Shown here: piece by piece, positions 61,020 to 64,000 of the stretch
Layout: each line of letters begins with the position of its first letter
Position numbering within the stretch: position 1 is the first letter of the stretch
Origin: Phycisphaerae bacterium
GTDB lineage: Bacteria; Planctomycetota; Phycisphaerae; Sedimentisphaerales; Anaerobacaceae
DNA: 64,000 nucleotides
Reading direction: 5' to 3'
NCBI GenBank assembly: GCA_017993835.1
Contig: JAGOLX010000020.1
Span: 37,499 to 101,498, forward strand
Notes under the pieces: generated by a model
Seen by the model: the letters and a program-made list of their open reading frames with translations, nothing else
What the model was told of the DNA's origin: nothing
Database searches by the model: none
Made by a program: the position numbers and the translations under genes

Positions 61020-62510
61020 CTACTCGATCGTCAGTTCCAGTCTGCCTTCGATCTTGCCCGCGAGTGGTCCGGTTTCCTGCGTCATGACAACCGTGTACTT
61101 GCCTACCAGAATGAATGGTCCTCGCCACGAGAACCCGCAGCGACCGCCTCAGCCATACTCCATGTCGGCGGATGCCACCTCTTTTCCGCTGGCGTTGAGA
61201 ATTGCGACGTGTGGTTTGACGTCGGTCCACTGATTGCCGTCGGCCTGTTTCTGTGAGAATCGCGTGTAGACCTCGCCGACCTTGCCTTTGATCACCGGCG
61301 TCAGGTAGATCTTGGTCCCCCGACCGTAGGTGGTCTTCTCCTTCACGTCGCTACGATATCGCTCTCCTTCATCGACCGCCTTGATGGTCAGCGTCAGCTC
61401 GCCGATCTCGACAGTCGCGGTTTGGTCCTTGACGACGGTGAAGTTGGGGCCCTCGCCGAAACTGATCTGCCACTGATCGTCGCTTTGAACGCCGTAGCAG
61501 ACATTCCCCGATGCAAGCTGGTACTGGCCGACGGGGATTATGGACTGGGCGTTGCCCGTACTGAACTGGATGCTGTCGTCCTTGCCGCCGGTGATCGTTG
61601 CCCAGGCCAGGCGGGTCTTGACAGGCTCCTTTCCCTTCAGGCGGATCGCCACTTGCCCGGTTGGGGACGTGTCCTTGCGGAGCTTGACCTGGAGCGTCTT
61701 GCCCTTCTCGTGGGACCCATCGAGCGAGAGCCTGTAGAACGCGCCGTCGTGGCAGATCAGGCCGCTCAATGTGTTGCGAGGCGGATACTCCGGCAGTTTC
61801 TGGTTGGCCGGGACAAGGGAGAAGGAGCATCGCCCAAACGTGCTGAACGAGCCGGTGAACCCATTGCCAAAGAGGAACAGCCGCATCGGCTCGCCTGCGA
61901 AGGTCGCCTGGCCCTCCAGGACGCAGCAGGGACTCCACATGTAGTTCAGCCGGTCACCGCCGTACAGATTCGCTACGAGCATGACGCGGAAGGGGATTTC
62001 CGATCCGTCGTCCCGACGCATAACGAAATCGGGAGTGACGAATACGAACTCCTGTCCAGGCTGGGGCTGTGAAGGTACCGTTGGCAGAATCCGCTCGCCA
62101 TCTCCCAGTTTGCCGTCACCGTCGAGGTCGAAGTACAGAGCGACAGGTTTCTTCCCTTTGACTTCAACGATGCTCCACTGCTGTGCGCGTGGCATGGCAC
62201 CATTGAAGACATCGTCCGATTTCTGAACCTGTGCTTTCACCGCGTCGACGAAGGCGACGCCTTGGGGAGGGTTGCTTCCGAATCCCCAGAAAGAGTGGTA
62301 GCTCAGAGGATCGTCTGAGCCGGTCAGCGCCCGGTAGTGCAGGTCGAAGACGACCGTCTCGGGCGTCTGGGACTGGTTGCTTGCGACTGGTTCTGTGGCC
62401 GCGCCGCCCGGCTCGGACACAGCAGCAGGGGCGCCCCAGAGACAGACGGTCACAAACCCTGCGACCATCAGCATCGCGAGCCAGAGGACAGATATCGGCC
62501 TGTTTCTCAT
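61020..62510 (-). CDS. Exported protein with in-frame TGA, candidate selenoprotein
   Basis: AAGGTGAGGA precedes the ATG. Signal peptide or anchor about 8-31. A calcium-loop-like DLDGDGKLGDGE is at 128-139 and the rest reads as beta-rich domains (RLFLFGNGFTGSFSTFGRCS, SIIPVGQYQLASG, GTKIYLTPVIKGKVGEVYTR, VKPHVAILNASGKEVASADM). The frame meets TGA after residue 453 (61149-61151) and continues without another stop for 42 codons to TAG at 61020: GGRCGFSWRGPFILVGKYTV then VMTQETGPLAGKIEGRLELT-IE. Read as selenocysteine this gives U454-GGR-C458 and 496 residues. The extension is beta-like, GC-rich at third positions and its end is duplicated nearby. Alternative: nonsense mutation of a Cys or other codon. 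Confidence 0.75.
61117..61145 (-). promoter_or_regulatory. SECIS-like hairpin immediately after the in-frame TGA
   Basis: Counting from the base after TGA, bases 4-7 (GGTC) pair with 29-32 (GACC), and 8-13 (GCTGCG) pair with 20-25 (CGTGGC, two G-U pairs), leaving a GAG bulge at 26-28 and the six-base loop GGTTCT at 14-19. Bacterial SECIS elements lie just after the UGA and have a small apical loop with G in the first two positions and U nearby, as here. Folded by eye only. Confidence 0.5.
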
Positions 62511-62595
62511 TCCTCACCTTGGTTTCTGATCGTTCCAGGCGATCTCGTTCGGCCTGGTTCCAGTCCGGTCTCAACGAGAAACCGGATTCAGCGAA

Positions 62596-62624
62596 ATCCT
62601 ACCACAGCTCTGGACGATCCGCAA
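62596..62624 (-). promoter_or_regulatory. Promoter of the candidate selenoprotein gene
   Basis: On the minus strand TTGCGG and TAGGAT with a 17-base spacer, 85 bases before the ATG. It is divergent from the mutase promoter, 14 bases away. Confidence 0.55.
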
Positions 62625-62638
62625 GCGAAACTGCACGA

Positions 62639-62666
62639 TTGACATCGGGCCCGTCGGCAGTAGGAT
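62639..62666 (+). promoter_or_regulatory. Promoter of the phosphomannomutase gene
   Basis: TTGACA and TAGGAT with a 16-base spacer, 54 bases before the start codon. Confidence 0.65.
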
Positions 62667-62720
62667 AGGGCAACCACCCTGTGTGTGGAGTTTGATGGAC
62701 CGACCAAAGGAGTGACCTCG

Positions 62721-64000
62721 ATGAATCCGGAGATTTTCAAAGCCTATGACATCCGGGGCGTCTACCCGGACGACCTGTGTGAAGAGGACGCGTGGAAGAT
62801 CGGCCATGCGACCGCCCGCTTTCTCCCCTCGCTGATCAAGGGATATGATCGCGGGCTGCGCGAGGCGCAGTCCCTGTGCATCAGCCGGGATATGCGAACG
62901 CACAGCGAGCCGCTGGCGCAAGCCCTCATCGAAGGCATCCGCTCGGCGGGCGTCGGTGTGATCGACATCGGGATGATCGACACGCCGCAGATCTACTTTG
63001 CGGTCAACTTCCTGGGTACGTGCGGCGGCATCCAGGTAACGGCCTCCCACAATCCCGCCAAGTACAACGGCTTCAAGATCTCCGGCCGGGGGGCCATCCC
63101 CATCGGCGTCGACACCGGTCTCAAGGAGATCAAACACATGGCCACGGCGCTGCCTCATACGAAAGGCAATCCGACCGGCCGGATCGAGCAGCGGGACCTG
63201 TGGCCAGAATACAGAAAGCATGTCCTGCAATTCCTGCGACCCAACCTCAAGCGCAAGAAGATCGCGATCGACGCCTCGAACGGCATGGCGGGCAAAGCGA
63301 TCCCCATCCTGCTGGCGGATCTCCCCATCGATGTGGTCCAAATCAACTTCGAGCACACGGGCAAGTTCAAGCACGACCCCGACCCGTTGAAGGAGAAGAA
63401 CCTCACCCATCTCAAGGCGACCGTGAAGAAAGACGATTGCGATTTCGGCATCTGCTTCGACGGCGATGCGGACCGCATGATGATGGTCGATGAGAATGGT
63501 GAGACGATCCCGTGCGATCTGCTGACGGCGTTGCTCGTGCCGTACTTCCTGGAGAAGAAGCCCAAGTCAGCCATCGTGTACGACCTGCGGAGCAGCCGGG
63601 TCGTGATGGAGGAGATCATCAAGTACGGCGGGACGCCGCGACGAGAGCGGGTCGGGCACTCCTATATGAAAAAGGCCCTCCGCGACACGCACGCGGTCTT
63701 CGGAGGCGAACTCTCCGGCCATTTCTACTTCGAGCAGAATTTCTATGCGGACTCGGCCGCGATCATGCTGATGCACACGCTCAACGTCGTGGACGAGAAG
63801 AACAAGCCCATGAGCGAGCTCATCCGACCGCTGAAACGCTACTCCTGCAGCGGCGAGAACAACTTCCGCGTGGACAACAAGGAACTGAGGATGGAGGAGC
63901 TGGCCCGTCGGTACAGCGAGGGCAAGATCGACCACCTCGACGGCGTTACGGTCGATTTCAAGGACTGGTGGTTCAACTGCCGTCCGAGCAATACGGAGCC
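62721..64000 (+). CDS. Phosphomannomutase/phosphoglucomutase, 5' part
   Basis: 426 codons are visible and the frame runs off the window. AAAGGAG precedes the ATG. Alpha-D-phosphohexomutase motifs: FKAYDIRGVYP at the N-terminus, the phosphoserine loop TASHNPAKYNGFK with S109, the Mg2+ loop DGDADR (D247, D249, D251), the sugar loop GGELSGHFYF, and the phosphate-binding end WFNCRPSNTEP. The enzyme interconverts mannose or glucose 6-phosphate and 1-phosphate for nucleotide-sugar synthesis. Only the last few dozen residues are missing. Confidence 0.96.
   Translation, partial: MNPEIFKAYDIRGVYPDDLCEEDAWKIGHATARFLPSLIKGYDRGLREAQSLCISRDMRTHSEPLAQALIEGIRSAGVGVIDIGMIDTPQIYFAVNFLGTCGGIQVTASHNPAKYNGFKISGRGAIPIGVDTGLKEIKHMATALPHTKGNPTGRIEQRDLWPEYRKHVLQFLRPNLKRKKIAIDASNGMAGKAIPILLADLPIDVVQINFEHTGKFKHDPDPLKEKNLTHLKATVKKDDCDFGICFDGDADRMMMVDENGETIPCDLLTALLVPYFLEKKPKSAIVYDLRSSRVVMEEIIKYGGTPRRERVGHSYMKKALRDTHAVFGGELSGHFYFEQNFYADSAAIMLMHTLNVVDEKNKPMSELIRPLKRYSCSGENNFRVDNKELRMEELARRYSEGKIDHLDGVTVDFKDWWFNCRPSNTE

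Noticed and set aside
61149..62510. Annotation of the exported gene as a normal 453-residue protein ending at TGA
   Set aside because: The terminator and the duplicated coding tail both favour the reading frame extending to 61020, so the longer form is given, with the uncertainty stated.

Overview
This GC-rich 64 kb window reads as chromosomal DNA of a planctomycete, most likely class Phycisphaerae (Sedimentisphaerales-like). The evidence is a TIGR04137-type 'small basic protein', a prepilin with an H-x9-DG-like secreted body, exported proteins built from carboxypeptidase-regulatory repeats plus a redoxin domain, parallel beta-helix proteins, two ECF sigma factors and a bacterial V/A-type ATPase. 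Placement is inferred from gene content only. No tRNA, rRNA, CRISPR array or prophage was seen.

Layout. 1-8.7 kb: end of a CorA-like transporter, then a tight minus-strand operon: AmmeMemoRadiSam radical SAM enzyme, a 60-aa twin-arginine-like protein, an exported MEMO1-AMMECR1 fusion, a 1284-aa membrane fusion (spermidine-synthase-like, FMN-binding and NosR/NapH-like 4Fe-4S parts) and PolX. 8.9-19.7 kb: a secreted phosphoesterase, an ECF sigma module, a prepilin-like protein, a HTH regulator, a MerR-type HTH fused to a degenerate receiver, a DegT aminotransferase, a CBM9-like protein and the small-basic-protein operon. 19.8-27.2 kb: ileS, a beta-helix/outer-membrane barrel pair, an ICMT-like methyltransferase and a GH53 galactanase whose downstream partner is cut off by an IS1380/DnaJ scar. 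28.6-37.8 kb: complete V/A-ATPase operon (H-C-I-K-F-E-A-B-D) plus a UspA-like gene. 37.9-45.1 kb: a glycosidase-like secreted protein, a second phosphoesterase, a secreted Pro/Ala-rich protein behind a long leader, and an ECF sigma/zinc-finger anti-sigma pair. 45.3-52.5 kb: a type II secretion/pseudopilus operon (E, secreted protein, F, second F, three pseudopilin-like proteins) and a TPR protein. 52.8-64 kb: a large beta-helix protein, lgt, a membrane MutS-like ATPase, a carboxypeptidase-regulatory/redoxin protein under a BlaI-like operator, a candidate selenoprotein, and the start of a phosphomannomutase.

The most notable observation is the gene at 61020-62510 (minus). Its reading frame contains an internal TGA followed in frame by 42 well-formed codons, with a SECIS-like hairpin just after the TGA. 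The last 13 codons of that extension are also found, as an intact coding tail, in a tiny neighbouring ORF with its own ribosome binding site. This suggests a selenocysteine protein with a U-x3-C motif, although a simple nonsense mutation is not excluded.
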